Positions 11,637-23,803 of a stretch of DNA of 64,000 nucleotides are shown piece after piece. How positions within the stretch are numbered: the first letter of the stretch is position 1; the number at the start of each line of letters is the position of its first letter. The notes beneath the pieces were generated by a model, which was given only the letters and a program-made list of their open reading frames with translations, searched no databases and was not told the origin of the DNA. This stretch comes from Thinopyrum elongatum (taxonomy: Eukaryota; Streptophyta; Magnoliopsida; Poales; Poaceae): the NCBI GenBank assembly GCA_011799875.1, contig JAAAXO010000153.1, positions 124,001-188,000 of the forward strand, read 5' to 3'. The position numbers were made by a program, and so were the translations under genes.

Positions 11637-12605
11637 CGATGAGGACATGACTACCTTGGATACGACCAAAAATATTGCATACATGTATATTTGTGAGGTG
11701 ATTTCTAATGCAAACTATGCAATAATTTATTTGTGTCATCCACGACAAAAATACTTCACAAACTTTTGTGCCATGTCTAATTGCAGGTGTATGGGACATT
11801 TGTACAATTCACATATGAAGATAAGGGAAAAAGAGAAGTTTAGGTGCTGTTCAAAAAGTCCTCTCACGTTACTTTTGGGCCAAGAGAAGATAGAGTCCAA
11901 GTCTCTCACGTTCTGGATTCAGATTCGGACTGCACAGACATACCTGACTCAAAACGCCAAGAACTTTTTCATACGGACTCCGAAGTGGGTGATTCTTTTT
12001 TTGTTGGAAAGTAGATTTTGTGCTCTTTCCTACCCAATTGGATTCACCTTAAAATTCGTCCGGAGCGTTGAGTTATGAACGAAACAATCTGATGCTGCAG
12101 CAGAATCCGAGTCAAACTACAAGTCCAAAGGTGTTGCATCACCTCCACTTGGGCCCATGAGCCTTATACGACCTAGGGTTAGTTTTAGGCTACCTTGGGA
12201 CGTCCTCCCACCTCCTTGGCCGCCACCCCTTACTCCTATATAAGTAGATCCATCTAGTAGCTTTTTCCTTGGGTTTTATTTAGTTAAAAGTTAGCCATCG
12301 CTGCAACTTCGTGTACTTCGTTTGTGTCCAACGACTAGACCAAGACCGCTTATGAAACCCCACTTTTACCAATACTTCATCCATATTCGCAATATTCAGA
12401 TTGCTTAATTATATTCTTGCTTGTTCTTCGATTGCTTGCAGGAATAGACCTTCGTGGTCAGGCTGATCGTGCTCCGGCTGATCGAGTTGGTTTAGCGATT
12501 GCTAAAGCGCAACGTGGTGCACGTTTGTAGTCGGATCGTCAAAGTCGTCTCCACCAAATCGATAGTTATCATCTCATCGAAAGATCGGGCCCCTCGCCTC
12601 TATCA
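11637..12605 (+). repeat. Solo LTR of a divergent CRM-related family
   Basis: 969 bp, in plus orientation, flanked by the 5-bp target duplication ATGTA (11632-11636 and 12606-12610). Its last about 300 bp resemble CRW LTRs and end CTCTATCA. It begins CGATGAGGACATGAC, with C in place of the usual first T. Its U3 is unlike CRW beyond the first codons, lacks the CR domain, and stays open for about 145 codons in the frame that starts DEDMTTL. A TATATAA box lies at 12237-12243. I cannot name the family. Confidence 0.85.
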
Positions 12606-13494
12606 ATGTATGGGGAGCTGGGAAGGCCTATGATATGGTATCAAAAATGTCAGCAATAATCAATTCAGAGATGCAAAGTTGAATAAACGCTCAACGATGG
12701 TACTGTGCTGGTCCTAGGCTAGACCGTACTAGAGACGCGAGCCTAGAAAACTAACAAAATCACGGCGCGGCACATAAACAAGGGAAGAGCACACTCTAAA
12801 TTTTTTTTGTTTTTTTTGTGCTCTTTTTTTCCTTTTTTTTTGCGCTCCCCTTTTTTTTTTTGTAAAAAATCACTATAATGGCGAGTGTCTCAAACTCTTC
12901 CCAAGTCAAACTATCAGGATTGGCACGAAATTTTTTTTGATAATTTTTTTTTCAGAAATCAGGGCAGCGACGACGAAAAAGTGCGACAAAAAATCACTAT
13001 GATGGCGAGTGTCTCAAAACGCTCCCTGGGACCTAAAAATAGGATAGGGAAAAAATATTTTTGACTGCCGAAATTTTGGCCTAAAAACTGCCCGGGGGTC
13101 TCCAAACTTTTTTTTTTCCGAAACCTACTCAGGCAAGGAAACACGAATCGGAAACTTGATGGATCTCGAAAACAAACCTAATATGAAAAGAACTCAGATT
13201 GGTGGTGGTATATGGCAGCGGTGGTGGTATATGGTGCGGCGGCGGCGTGACAAACTGTGACAGAACTCGAAACTCTAAAGGACTAGACGCTAAGACCAGC
13301 AACTGGACACGACGATGCAACCGCAAATTCAACAAAGCAAAAACCCTAAAAAGATTATGCAAAGGCTCAGATTGGTTCAGATATGATGAACTAACCCTAA
13401 TTTTGTTTTTGGCTTTTTCGTGGACTGTAGGTATGAAGAACAGACTCGATCTAAACTACGAAAAACTGAAAAATCTCACCGAGCAACCTGGAAA

Positions 13495-13504
13495 TCTGAT
13501 ACCA
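13495..13504 (-). other. Primer-binding site
   Basis: TGGTATCAGA on the minus strand, 2 nt (AG) inside the LTR end at 13507. It is complementary to the 3' end of initiator Met tRNA. Confidence 0.8.
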
Positions 13505-13506
13505 CT

Positions 13507-14431
13507 TGATAGAGGCGAAAGGTGTCCTGTCTTTCGATGAGATGGTGGCTATCGTTTTTGGTGGAGTAGACTTTGACGATCCAACTACGAACGTGCGAGG
13601 ACGTCACGCCTTAGCAATCGCTAAACCAACTCCGAGAGGTTATTGACCACGCCGGAGCACGATCAACCTGACCACGAGGGTCTATTTCCTGCAAGCAAAC
13701 GAAGAACAAGCAAGAAACTAAGATTTGCAATCTGGATATTGCGAATATAAGATGAAAGCTTTATTGATCAAGGTGGGGTTCTATGACGTCTTGGTCTGGT
13801 CGTTGAACACAAACGAAGTACGCGAAGTTGCAGCTATGGCGAACTTTTAATCTAAACAAAACCCAAAGTCTAAACGGTGCCCTAAGGGCTGTATATATGG
13901 AGGAAGAGGGGGGGGGGATTTCGTGGCCCTTGAAGGAGGGGTCCGAAACCAACCCTATCTCTTGTTTCCCCACACATACGGACTCTAAAAACAGCCTATA
14001 CTCAAGTATTTCTAAATTACATGGGCCTGGCCCAATAATAAGGTGACGCAGCACCTATAATAGCCTCTGGACGAAATTTATGAAGTGGCATCTTGTATAT
14101 TTCGTCCAAGGCTTCCTGCACTCATTATGGTGGCTTCAAAGTCCTGAAATCATCACTTGTAACTCCGTTCTTGTTCCCCTTGCGCATGCCATCATCTCCA
14201 TGCTTGAACTTGCTCCAAGGTTCCTCTTTCTTGTCCAAGCTAGGCCCTTCATTTGTGAGCAAAACAAATGTATCCAATTTAGGCAGCATCATATTCTCAT
14301 GAACATTAGAATCATTACCAAGAAACGAAAGTACCTGATAATTTAATTGGCGTGCGCGAGCTCTAGTAATTGGTCCAGTATGTATAGCAGCAGGGGCTGT
14401 GGGTGTAACAATGGTATTGATGTCCTCATCA
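13507..14431 (-). repeat. CRW LTR closing the left cluster
   Basis: A complete 925-bp LTR with a primer site on its inner side. Its outer TG end at 14431 is followed by ACAAC (14432-14436), which would be the target duplication. The matching copy should lie just left of the window if 1-14431 is one insertion complex. Confidence 0.92.
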
Positions 14432-16451
14432 ACAACACATAACAATTCCGAAAAGTCCCCATATGCAAATTTTGAAATTGTTACTGTTATGAATTAAACA
14501 CAATGTTAAAGTTGTTAAACATCAAGTTAACATGTACCATGATGATCTACACGTTTTTCTAGTCAAGTTACATATGTAGCTCATTTAATTCGGAGCTACA
14601 GTCTAGAAGATATGAACCACACAAGTATAACATGGCATTGATTCGAAATTCATGTAAACATAAACCAGAAACACTCAAATCAATGATGCAACATGACATG
14701 ATGAAACTACATGCAATTCTAGGCAAGTTTCACATAGATCATGATGAAAACGGAGCAACGGTTCCACAATTACAATCAACACAAGTTATAATTACAATCT
14801 GCCCAAAACAGTGTGATGCCTACTTGGGAGCAACAAAAGATGATGCTACAGGAACAAGATGGGCACAAACTTTATAAGCACTTAAAGTAGAGTTAACATA
14901 CTTCAATTCATCTTTCATATTCAGGTTCATAGGCATCATTATTAATTCAATATGATCCATGCAAAATGCAATGTTCTGAAAAACATGGCATATGCATGAG
15001 CAGAGTTAACATGATGGCATATTAGTGGCATTAAACAAATATGCTACAGTACAAGATCATGGCAACAAAAGGCATATGATGCGAGTTCATATCATGGAGA
15101 TCAATTCATACAACATGGCATAATCATAGGAGCAATAGGATTATGGCAATCATCAAAACAATTTGCAATTGTGAACTAGGCTGGTTCTCAGACGGTGAAA
15201 ATCTGGGAATGCAAATAGTAAAATCGTGAAGCTGACTTGGGATGCACATAACAGCAAGCATAGCAATTTAACTATTTATGAAAATTATATGAGCATACAT
15301 TAGACATGGCAATCTCCAACTTACTCCATCGGTACAAATTCATATGATGCATAGATTAATTAATATGATTTTTAGAAAATGGAACATGCTGTCAATAGTG
15401 GTTGATAGTTTTTTAACATGATGCCATTTTGAGAGTAACAAAGAGACATGCCACAGCAAGTTTACATGGCAACCAAGGGCCCGACATCAATGTACACATC
15501 ACATAGAGCAAAACTCATCAAGGAACCATATGCATATTCCTTACGGATTAGAGGCAATCATCAAGCAAAGTTGACAAGTTTTAACAGTTTTCTGCAGTTA
15601 ACATCAGGATGCACTTTTGCAACAAAGTTAGAGCAAGTAGGTGGTCTCTAACATAAATTAAAATGACACCATCATGTAGAGCATGAAGAGTAGATCAAAT
15701 TACATGTAAAGATCCTCTCAATCGGACAAACATACACAAAGTTACAACCCTTTCAATATACATATATGGTGAAATTCAAACACGAAAATGCGGTGAAAAT
15801 TCGCAGTTAGATAAATAGTGGGTGATGGATAGCTATACAACACGGGGGGCGAGGCATAGATGGGGCTCACCATGGGCTTGGCCTAGTAGGTGGAGAGGAG
15901 GCCGGGCGGGTGATTCAACAGGCCCACCCGGCTCAGCGGTTCGTGCGGTCCGAGCGGTCGGGTGGCTCGAGGTGGACCGGGCCGATTCGCATGAACCGGC
16001 CAGTTCCCTCCGGTTTTCGGGATGGCGCAGAGACTTGCGGCGGCGCGGGACTATGGCGAGGTGGCGACGTGGTAGAGGCTGGTGGGACGTCGGAGACGGG
16101 CGGATCCGGTGGGGCCTAATGCTGGGGAGGCCAGATATGGCGGCTGCCGATGCCGGGGCGGCGAGATCCGGCTGGGCCGAGGCCGTGGAGGTCCGGCGGC
16201 GGGGTGGCGAGGGCAGTGAGGGAGGGTACCTCGAGCAGGTGGGGGCGCGGCATGCAAGCGGGAGGCGCGAGCGACGGTGCTAGTCTAGTCCGGCGGCGGG
16301 CGGCTCGGCGGCTTGCCGGCCGATGGCGCGAAGGCGGCATGGTCGGGGAGGCTTGGGCATAGGCGGCGCAGTGGAGCAAGGGCGGCACGGACAGGGAGGC
16401 ACACCTGGGAGGCTCGAGCGCTCAGGCGCACGGACAGGGAGGCACACCTGG
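14432..16451. other. Unassigned sequence, AT-rich then GC-rich
   Basis: From 14432 to about 15830 it is AT-rich, with recurring ACATGGCA/CATGGCAT-like words. From about 15840 to 16451 it is strongly GC-rich, which creates several overlapping long frames on both strands without recognisable domains. A 23-bp direct repeat (16386-16408 and 16429-16451) sits at the right edge, touching the truncated LTR. It is probably a fragment of another LTR or leader, but I recognise no family. Confidence 0.4.
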
Positions 16452-16973
16452 CTAACTTTTAACTAAATAAAACCCAAGTCTAAACGGTGCCTTAAGGGCT
16501 GTATTTATAGGGGAAAGAGAGGGGATTTTGTCCACCCTTGGCAAGGTGGGACTAAAACACCTCCTAAGTCGTTTCCCCTACAATACGGACGCAACACCAA
16601 TAATAAGCTATGGACGAAATTTATGAAAGGCCATCTTGTATATTTCGTCCATCTTCTTGTATGTCATCATGGTGGCTTCAAAGTCTAAAAATCTCCACTG
16701 GAACCTCCATTCTTGTTCTCTTTGCACGCACCTTCATCTCCGTGCTTGATCATGCTCCAATGTTCATCCTTCTTGTCCGTGCTAGGCCCTACAATTGCAA
16801 GCAACACAAATGTATCTAAGTTAGGCAGCATCATATTCACATGAACACTAGAAACATTACCAAGAAACGAAAGTACCTGATAATTTAACTGGTGTATGCG
16901 AGCTCTAGCAATTGTTCCAAGAGGTAAACTAGCAGGGGATATGGGTGTAACTGTGGTAGCCATGTCCTCATCA
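16452..16973 (-). repeat. noaCRW 3' LTR, 3' part missing
   Basis: It starts at TGATGAGGACATGGC (minus strand, 16973) and includes the CR-like coding segment, the conserved stem-loop (16610-16652) and a TATTTATA-type promoter box near 16502. It is cut at about 16452, so R/U5 is absent. It is clearly diverged from the 922-bp CRW LTRs. Confidence 0.8.
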
Positions 16974-17461
16974 TTCTCCCCTTCCTGAACACAAAGTCGT
17001 CCTCGGCGTTGCTTAATCTGAAATGTGGCTAGCAAAAGAGACAAGGTATACACATTGTATATGTATATGTCATCCATTTTTACTGATCTCAGTTGTGGGA
17101 CATGTGACACAGTTATACAAGAGCACCCTTCAAAAGTCATAAAATATGAAGCCAATTTGTTATCAAAAGAAGTCAAAGGCATGAAAATATTGTAACTCAG
17201 TTTGCACATATAAGTGAAGCTCTTATTCATATCAAAAGATTGACAATGTTTATCATTAAACCATCCCAACTTTGGTGAATAAACTTTAATTGTTTCAAAA
17301 TTACATGCTACAACATGCTTAAATAAGCAAACATGCAACAAGTTATTCGACACGGAATCATCACCAAGATTGGAGGTCATATCAAAATGATTAAACATTG
17401 GCACAATTATTTTCAAACGTATTTGATCCAAATCGGAGTTATTCCCTGATTCACATGGTTC
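16685..17461 (-). pseudogene. noaCRW unrecognised coding region, C-terminal part with CR-like tail
   Basis: About 258 codons with no stop, continuing in frame from 41631 if the Tekay insertion is ignored. The first about 155 residues are hydrophobic/aromatic and Cys/His-containing (for example FKHVVACNFETIKVYSPKL, FNDKHCQSFDM), with no retroviral enzyme motif. After a polypurine-encoded QEGENDEDM the sequence becomes a CR-like tail ([25 protein letters not shown]) inside the LTR, ending SSGDF about 7 residues before the LKPP end of CRW. The tail ties it to the CRM group. The function of the upstream part is unknown. It is disconnected from its start by the Tekay insertion. Confidence 0.7.
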
Positions 17462-17466
17462 TTTCG

Positions 17467-19813
17467 TGTAACACCCCCTTGTAATAAACTCTGTGACACT
17501 CTGTTAAAACTGCCAAGTCATGATCATTTGCAGTGCCAAGTCATAAGGGTTAATGATCCAATTCAAATCCACATCTGAAAATCAACTCAAATTCAAAAGT
17601 GAAATATAAAGTTGTTCAAACTCTGTTGGGAAAATGTTCATTAAATGGCCAATAATCCAGGAACATTTCTAAAACCAATATCAAAATAATTGGAGTTAGA
17701 TAAGTGACTCTAACAAGATGAAACAGCCCCAAAAATAGAATATTTGATATATTTAAAATCATATCAAATCCCAACAAACTTCAATTCTGTCCAAACCAAT
17801 TTTTGGCAGTGCTAGATATTGCAACATATTTATGTGGCATAACTCACTGTTTTACAAAAGACATTAAGTGGCCTAATCATTTCGCAACAGAAAAGAAAAG
17901 AGAAAAGGAAAAGAAATAAAAGAAAAAGACTAAAGCTGGACCGGACCAAGTGCACAGTGCATTGGCCCAGCCCAGCTGGCCCATCCCCTTCTCTCTCCCT
18001 CGCCGTGTCAACCTCCCTGTGGACGAGCGCTCGCGCGCCGGCGAGACGCCGACAGCGCGACGCCGCTGGCGCCGCGAGGGGATAAGGGTGAGGCCCGTGC
18101 GTCTCCCCTGGCTCTCCTCGCCACTTTCCCCTCTCCTCTCTCTCGCTCCGCCCGTCTTCCCCTCCAGATCCAGAGAGGCCGAGCGCCAGCCTCGCCGCCG
18201 TTCACCTCCGTCGCGGCCACCGTCATCCCCGGGGCACGCCGAGCTGTCCACTGTCTCCGCCGTCCTCGACTACGCCGTCCCGAGCCATTCGGTGGAGCCG
18301 AGGAGCCCCAGAGACGCCGAGCCGGACCGCCCCCTTCTTCTCGGACTCCGGCGAGAACCCGGCGAATCCAGCCGCTCCGCGCCTGCCCCGAGCAGGCTCT
18401 GAACGGCTACCACCGCTGTGAGCCTCTCCTTCCCTCGCTGCTTCTTCTCCTCGTCGTTCCTGAGCTGTAGACGCCGCCCCGTTCACGCCAGCGCTCACCG
18501 TCGCGCGACCTCGTCGCCGGCGTGGCCACGGTGATCAAATGGTCCCGTGCGCGCCACCATCACACTCACCGCGACGAGTAGACCCCGCCTAGCCTTTTCT
18601 TTCACTTGTTTGCGCGTTGGGTCGCCGTTTCCGTCGCTCGCCCGAGCACCTCGCCGCCGATGTCGTCGCCGCCGTCGCATTAGGCCACCCCGAGCTGCTC
18701 CGGCACCGTAGATCGACGCGGGACGGAGTTGCCGTTCGAACGCGCCTTTCCGTGCGCGAAATGGCTGTCTGTGGCCGTTTTCCGACGGGTCCCGAGCGAC
18801 GCCGCCGCGAAACGAGCTCGCCGGAGCAGCTCCGGCGGCCGTCCGACGTGGCGCTGGTGGGTCCAGCCCCAGAGCCGCTGCCAGTGGGCCCTGGGGGCCC
18901 CGTTGACTGGGTTGACCCAGTCAACGTGCTGACTGGGCACCCAAGCCCACTGACATGTGGGCCCCCACACTAGTTTAATTAATTAACGAATTTAATTAAT
19001 AAAGATAATTAGATTAGTGCAAATACTCACTGACAGGTGGGGTCCACCCCCTTAATTAATCCAATTAGATTAGTTTGAAACTCTGTTAAGCCACAGAGGC
19101 TGACATGTGGGTCCCACAGGACCCACATGTCATATTTGACTCGGTCAGCCGGCTGTTGACCTGCTGACGTCAGCAGTGCATCATGCTGACGTTATAACCC
19201 ATTTTCTGTAAATAAAATAATTCTAGAAATTCAAATAAACTTTAAAAATTAATAACTTTTAAACCGTAGCTCGGATCGAAAAAGTTAAAACATGAAAGTT
19301 GCTCAGAACGACGAGACGAGTCTGATCATGTCGTCTGTTTCTCCATCGGAACCCCCTACGTAGAAGAACTTGTAACTCCGGACCCGAATCCGGCAGATGA
19401 ATAGTGCACACACGTCGGATATTAAATCCCAGATTAATTCTAAAAATAACTAAAATGACTTAGATGCATAATTAGGCAACCCTGCACTGCATCATAGCTT
19501 CACACGCACCGTATTGCATTTTGTTTGCATTATGTTTACCTGTTTCTTCCCCCTCTTCTCTCTCGGTAGACCGCGACGTTGACGTAGCTCCCGAGGCAGA
19601 CGCCGCACAGGAGTACGACTACGTCCCCGACGGTACCACTGAAGACCTTGCCCTTGCCCCGAGCAAACAGGCAAGCACCCCCATTTTGAGCATGCCTATA
19701 TTGCCTATTCCCTTCTGTCTTATGCTTGCATTAGAACTGCTACTGCTACTGTTTTCCTATATCTGCTGCATAGCCTGTTTATTGTAACCTGCCTTGCTAC
19801 CTTACTGGTTATC
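17467..19813 (+). repeat. Tekay-type 5' LTR, first part
   Basis: It matches 37458-39777 of the 3' LTR almost base for base, including the AT-rich start, the GC-rich block (about 17950-18960) and the exon-like segment near 19566-19674. It is broken by the CRW complex at TTATC (19809-19813). Long frames in the GC-rich block are not shared intact between the two LTRs and are not called genes. Confidence 0.9.
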
Positions 19814-20735
19814 TGATAGAGGCGAGGGTGTCCCGATCTTTCGATGAGATGATAGCTATCGTTTTTGGTGGAGTAGACTTTGACGATCCGACTACGAACG
19901 TGCGAGGACGTCACGCCTTAGCAATCGCTAAACCAACTCCGAGAGGTTATTGACCACGCCGGAGCACAATCAACCTGACCACGAGGGTCTATCTCCTGCA
20001 AGCAAACGAAGAACAAGCAAGAAACTAAGATTTGCAATCTGGATATTGCGAATATAAGATGAAAGCTTTATTGATCAAGGTGGGGTTCTGTGACGTCTTG
20101 GTCTCGTCGTTGAACACAAACGAAGTACGCGAAGTTGCATCTATGGCGAACTTTTAATCTAAACAAAACCCAAAGTCTAAACGGTGCCCTAAGGGCTGTA
20201 TATATGGAGGAAGAGGGGGGGATTTCGTGGCCCTTGAAGGAGGGGTCCGAAACCAACCCTATCTCTTGTTTCCCCACACATACGGACTCTAAAAATAGCC
20301 TATACTCAAGTATTTCGAAATTACATGGGCCTGGCCCAATAATAAGGTGACGCAGCACCTATAATAGCCTCTGGACGAAATTTATGAAGTGGCATCTTGT
20401 ATATTTCGTCCAAGGCTTCCTGCACTCCTTATGGTGGCTTCAAAGTCCTGAAATCATCACTTGTAACTCCGTTCTTGTTCCCCTTGCGCATGCCATCATC
20501 TCCATGCTTGAACTTGCTCCAAGGTTCCTCTTTCTTGTCCAAGCTAGGCCCTTCATTTGTAAGCAAAACAAATGTATCCAATTTAGGCAGCATCATATTC
20601 TCATGAACTTTTGAATCATTACCAAGAAACGAAAGTACCTGATAATTTAATTGGCGTGAGCGAGCTCTAGTAATTGGTCCAGTATGTATAGAAGCAGGGG
20701 CTGTGGGTGTAACAATGGTATTGATGTCCTCATCA
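19814..20735 (-). repeat. CRW LTR, outer left
   Basis: 922 bp. Its CA end carries the TTATC duplication. Its TG end, instead of meeting a polypurine tract, abuts RT sequence (TGCTATAAATC) at 20736. Confidence 0.93.
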
Positions 20736-23700
20736 TGCTATAAATCAATATATCATCAAAGTAAACTACCACAAATCGTCCAATGAAAGCACATAAAACT
20801 TCGTTCATTAATCTCATGAAAGTACTAGGTGCATTAGTTAACCCAAAAGGCATGACTAACCACTCATATAAACCGAACTTAGTTTTAAATGCTGTTTTCC
20901 ATTCATCTCCCAATTTCATACGAATTTGATGGTATCCACTACGCAAATCAACTTTGGAGAATATTGTAGAGCCACTCAATTCATCAAGCATATCATCTAG
21001 CCTAGGAATAGGATGACGATAACGAATAGTAATATTATTAATGCCTCTACAATCAACACACATACGCGACGTACCATCCTTTTTTGGCACTAGTATAATA
21101 GGAACAGCACAAGGACTAAGAGATTCGCGTATATAACCTTTGTCGAGCAGCTCCTGTACTTGACGCATAATCTCCTTCGTCTCCTCTGGATTGGTACGGT
21201 ATGGCGCACGGTTTGGCAACGAAGCACCGGGAATTAAGTCAATCTGATGCTCAATCCCGCGAATAGGTGGTAATCCCGGTGGCACGTCTAGTGGAAAGAC
21301 GTCAGCGAACTCCTGCAAAATGTTAGTGACAGCAGGAGGCAAAGAGGAAGGCACGTCCTCGAATGAAAATAACGCCTCTTTGCACACAAAAGCATAGCAA
21401 ACAGATTTGCTGAAATCTAGCTCATCAATATCAGATTTGGTGGCAAGTAAGCATGCACTTTTCAATTTAATTTCAGAAGCAACACTAGATGGTTTATTAT
21501 TAGGCTTCATTTGTTGCTCAAATTCTTTTGCCACAATCTGATTTTCACTCTTATTTTTCTCCTGCTTTGCTTTACTAGCTCTATTAATATCATCTTTCAA
21601 AATAGAATCAGGAGTCATAGGAAGCAAAGTAATATGTTTATCCTTATGAACAAGAGTATACTGATTGTTTCTACCATGGTGTACAGAATTTTTATCAAAT
21701 TGCCATGGTCTACCAAGTAATAATGAACATGCTTGCATGGGTACCACATCACAATCAACATAATCAGCCTATGTAGAGATACTAAAATGCACACGAACAG
21801 TACGTGTTACCTTAACCTTGCCGCTGTTGTTGAACCATTGGATATAGTAAGGATGTGGATGTGGTCTTGTGGTGAGAGATAGCTTCTCCACCATCTCCAT
21901 GCTAGCCAAGTTGTTGCAGCTCCCTCCATCTATGATGACGCGAACAGAACGTTCCTTCACAACTCCCTTCGTATGGAACAAATTATGCCTCTGATTTTGC
22001 TCAGCTTGTGTGACCTGCACACTCAAAACACGTTGAGCAACTAAACATTCATACCTGTCAGCGTCTTCAGGAGCCATGTATTGCGTCTCATGATCAGAAT
22101 CATCTCCACCGTGTTCTTCACTTGTAATAAGAGCCAAAGTCTCCTCATCATAGTCACTAGCGGACTCATACCCACCATCCTCAGTAGCAATCATAACACG
22201 CGGAGATTGGCATTCTCTCGCATAATGACCTCTTCCCTTACAACGACGACAAATAATATCATGTGTGTGCCCTGTTGATACCATAGATGAAGAAGAGCTC
22301 TGGGCAGGCCCAGAAGGTGTACTCTTGGCAGATGGTGGTGGTGGTGCCTGTTTTCTTATATCTCGGTTGGAATTGGCGGCTGAAGTCAGTGGTGCCGCAG
22401 TTGGACGTGTGGGAGTAGAGGAGGCACGCGGTGTCCATGATGAAGATCGACCTGCAGAAAAATTAGTTCGCGCCAATGCCTGTCGATCCTGCACTTCACG
22501 TTCAGCTTTACAAGCAAGATGGAATAAACGAGTGATATTATTATACTCCTTATACTCTAGAATGGTCTGAATCTCTCTATTTAATCCACCCATGAAACGT
22601 GCAAGCATAGCTTCATTCTCCTCAACAATACCACATCTAATCATGCCAGTTTGTAATTCCTGATAATATTCTTCTACAGAATTTTTTCCTTGTCTTAAGC
22701 GCTGCAATTTTTGAAGTAATTCACGTTGATAATATGGTTGAACCCAACGAGTACGCATAGCAGTTTTCAAAGCAGCCCACGTAGCTGGAATAGGATATAA
22801 TCTACAATGTTCAGAACACCATACACATGCAAAACTAGTGAAAGCACAAACAGCAGCAGCAACACGTCGTTCCTCGGGATATTGTAAACATGTAAAACGT
22901 TGTTCAGTTTCTAACTCCCAAGTAAGATATATATCAGGAACATATCTACCCTCGAATGGTGGAATATTCAATTTTAATTTAGGAAGATGGTCATGATCTC
23001 GTACCTGAAGTGGTGGTGCAGGCCTACCATTGCGATTATTTGCATGTGGACGACCTGGTGCTGGTGGTTGCACGTAGTTATGATTTTGATCAACCTCATC
23101 CTCATAATCGCCCGCGTAATCATCCTCCTCCTCGGCACCAGCAGCAGCAGGAGCAGGAGCCAAAGAAGCATCAACAGTAGGTACAGCAGCACCAGAAGTT
23201 TGGCCATCCTCAAGAGGAACACGCTTCGCTCGTCCGAACCGATAATTTTAATTTAGGAAGATGGTCATGATCTCGTACCTGAAGTGGTGGTGCAGACCTA
23301 CCATTGCGATTATTTGCATGTGGACGACCTGGTGCTGGTGGTTGCACGTAGTTATGATTTTGATCAACCTCATCCTCATAATCGCCCGCGTAATCATCCT
23401 CCTCCTCGGCACCAGCAGCAGCAGGAGCAGGAGCCAAAGAAGCATCAACAGTAGGTACAGCAGCACCAGAAGTTTGGCCATCCTCAAGAGGAACACGCTT
23501 CGCTCGTCCGAACTGATTTGGAAGGGGGCGTTGTTGTTGTCGTTGCAGAGGTGCGACAGGTGCAGCCGGTGGTGGTTGGGGAAGACGCGTGAGCAATTCA
23601 TTAAACTTGTTATCCAGCTTTGTCTCGAACGACTTCTCCATGCCATCTATCTTCTCCATGGCCTCTTCAAATCTGTTTAGCACATCTCCCACCTGGCCAC

Positions 23701-23803
23701 TCATCATTTGCTGAAATTTATGATGCAACTCCTTGTTCGTCATGTTCTCCCAGTCAATCTCGTCGGCTTGTGATCCTGCCATGGTTAGCAGCAACAGAAA
23801 CAC
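20736..23803 (-). pseudogene. CRW gag-protease-partial RT, broken
   Basis: It starts at MAGSQADE (ATG near 23782) and has gag, a zinc knuckle, protease (IIDGGS) and RT up to the catalytic YFDDILIYS. There it is cut by the LTR end at 20735, so RNase H and integrase are gone. There are two further lesions. A 274-bp tandem duplication in the proline/acidic part of gag (22970-23517) shifts the frame. A TAT-to-TAG change at 21769-21771 stops translation shortly after protease. Part of the downstream frame reads on into the LTR as missense residues. Not functional. Confidence 0.9.
22970..23517. repeat. 274-bp tandem duplication inside gag
   Basis: Positions 22970-23243 are repeated at 23244-23517. 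The units differ at a few sites: GCAGGCCTACC in the first matches the copy near 30098, and GCAGACCTACC in the second matches the copy near 53552. The unit length is not a multiple of three. Confidence 0.85.

Larger units (their letters stand above)
11446..13506 (-). other. CRW leader split by a solo LTR
   Basis: Leader sequence occupies 11446-11636 and 12606-13506, interrupted by the solo LTR at 11637-12605. It contains long A/T runs, two imperfect copies (about 124 bp apart) of a segment around CACTATAATGGCGAGTGTC, and a primer-binding site at its end. I see no convincing gene. Confidence 0.8.

Noticed and set aside
15822..16283. 153-codon GC-rich frame plus overlapping frames on both strands
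   Set aside because: No domain, simple Gly/Arg/Trp composition, and equal openness on both strands; high GC explains it.
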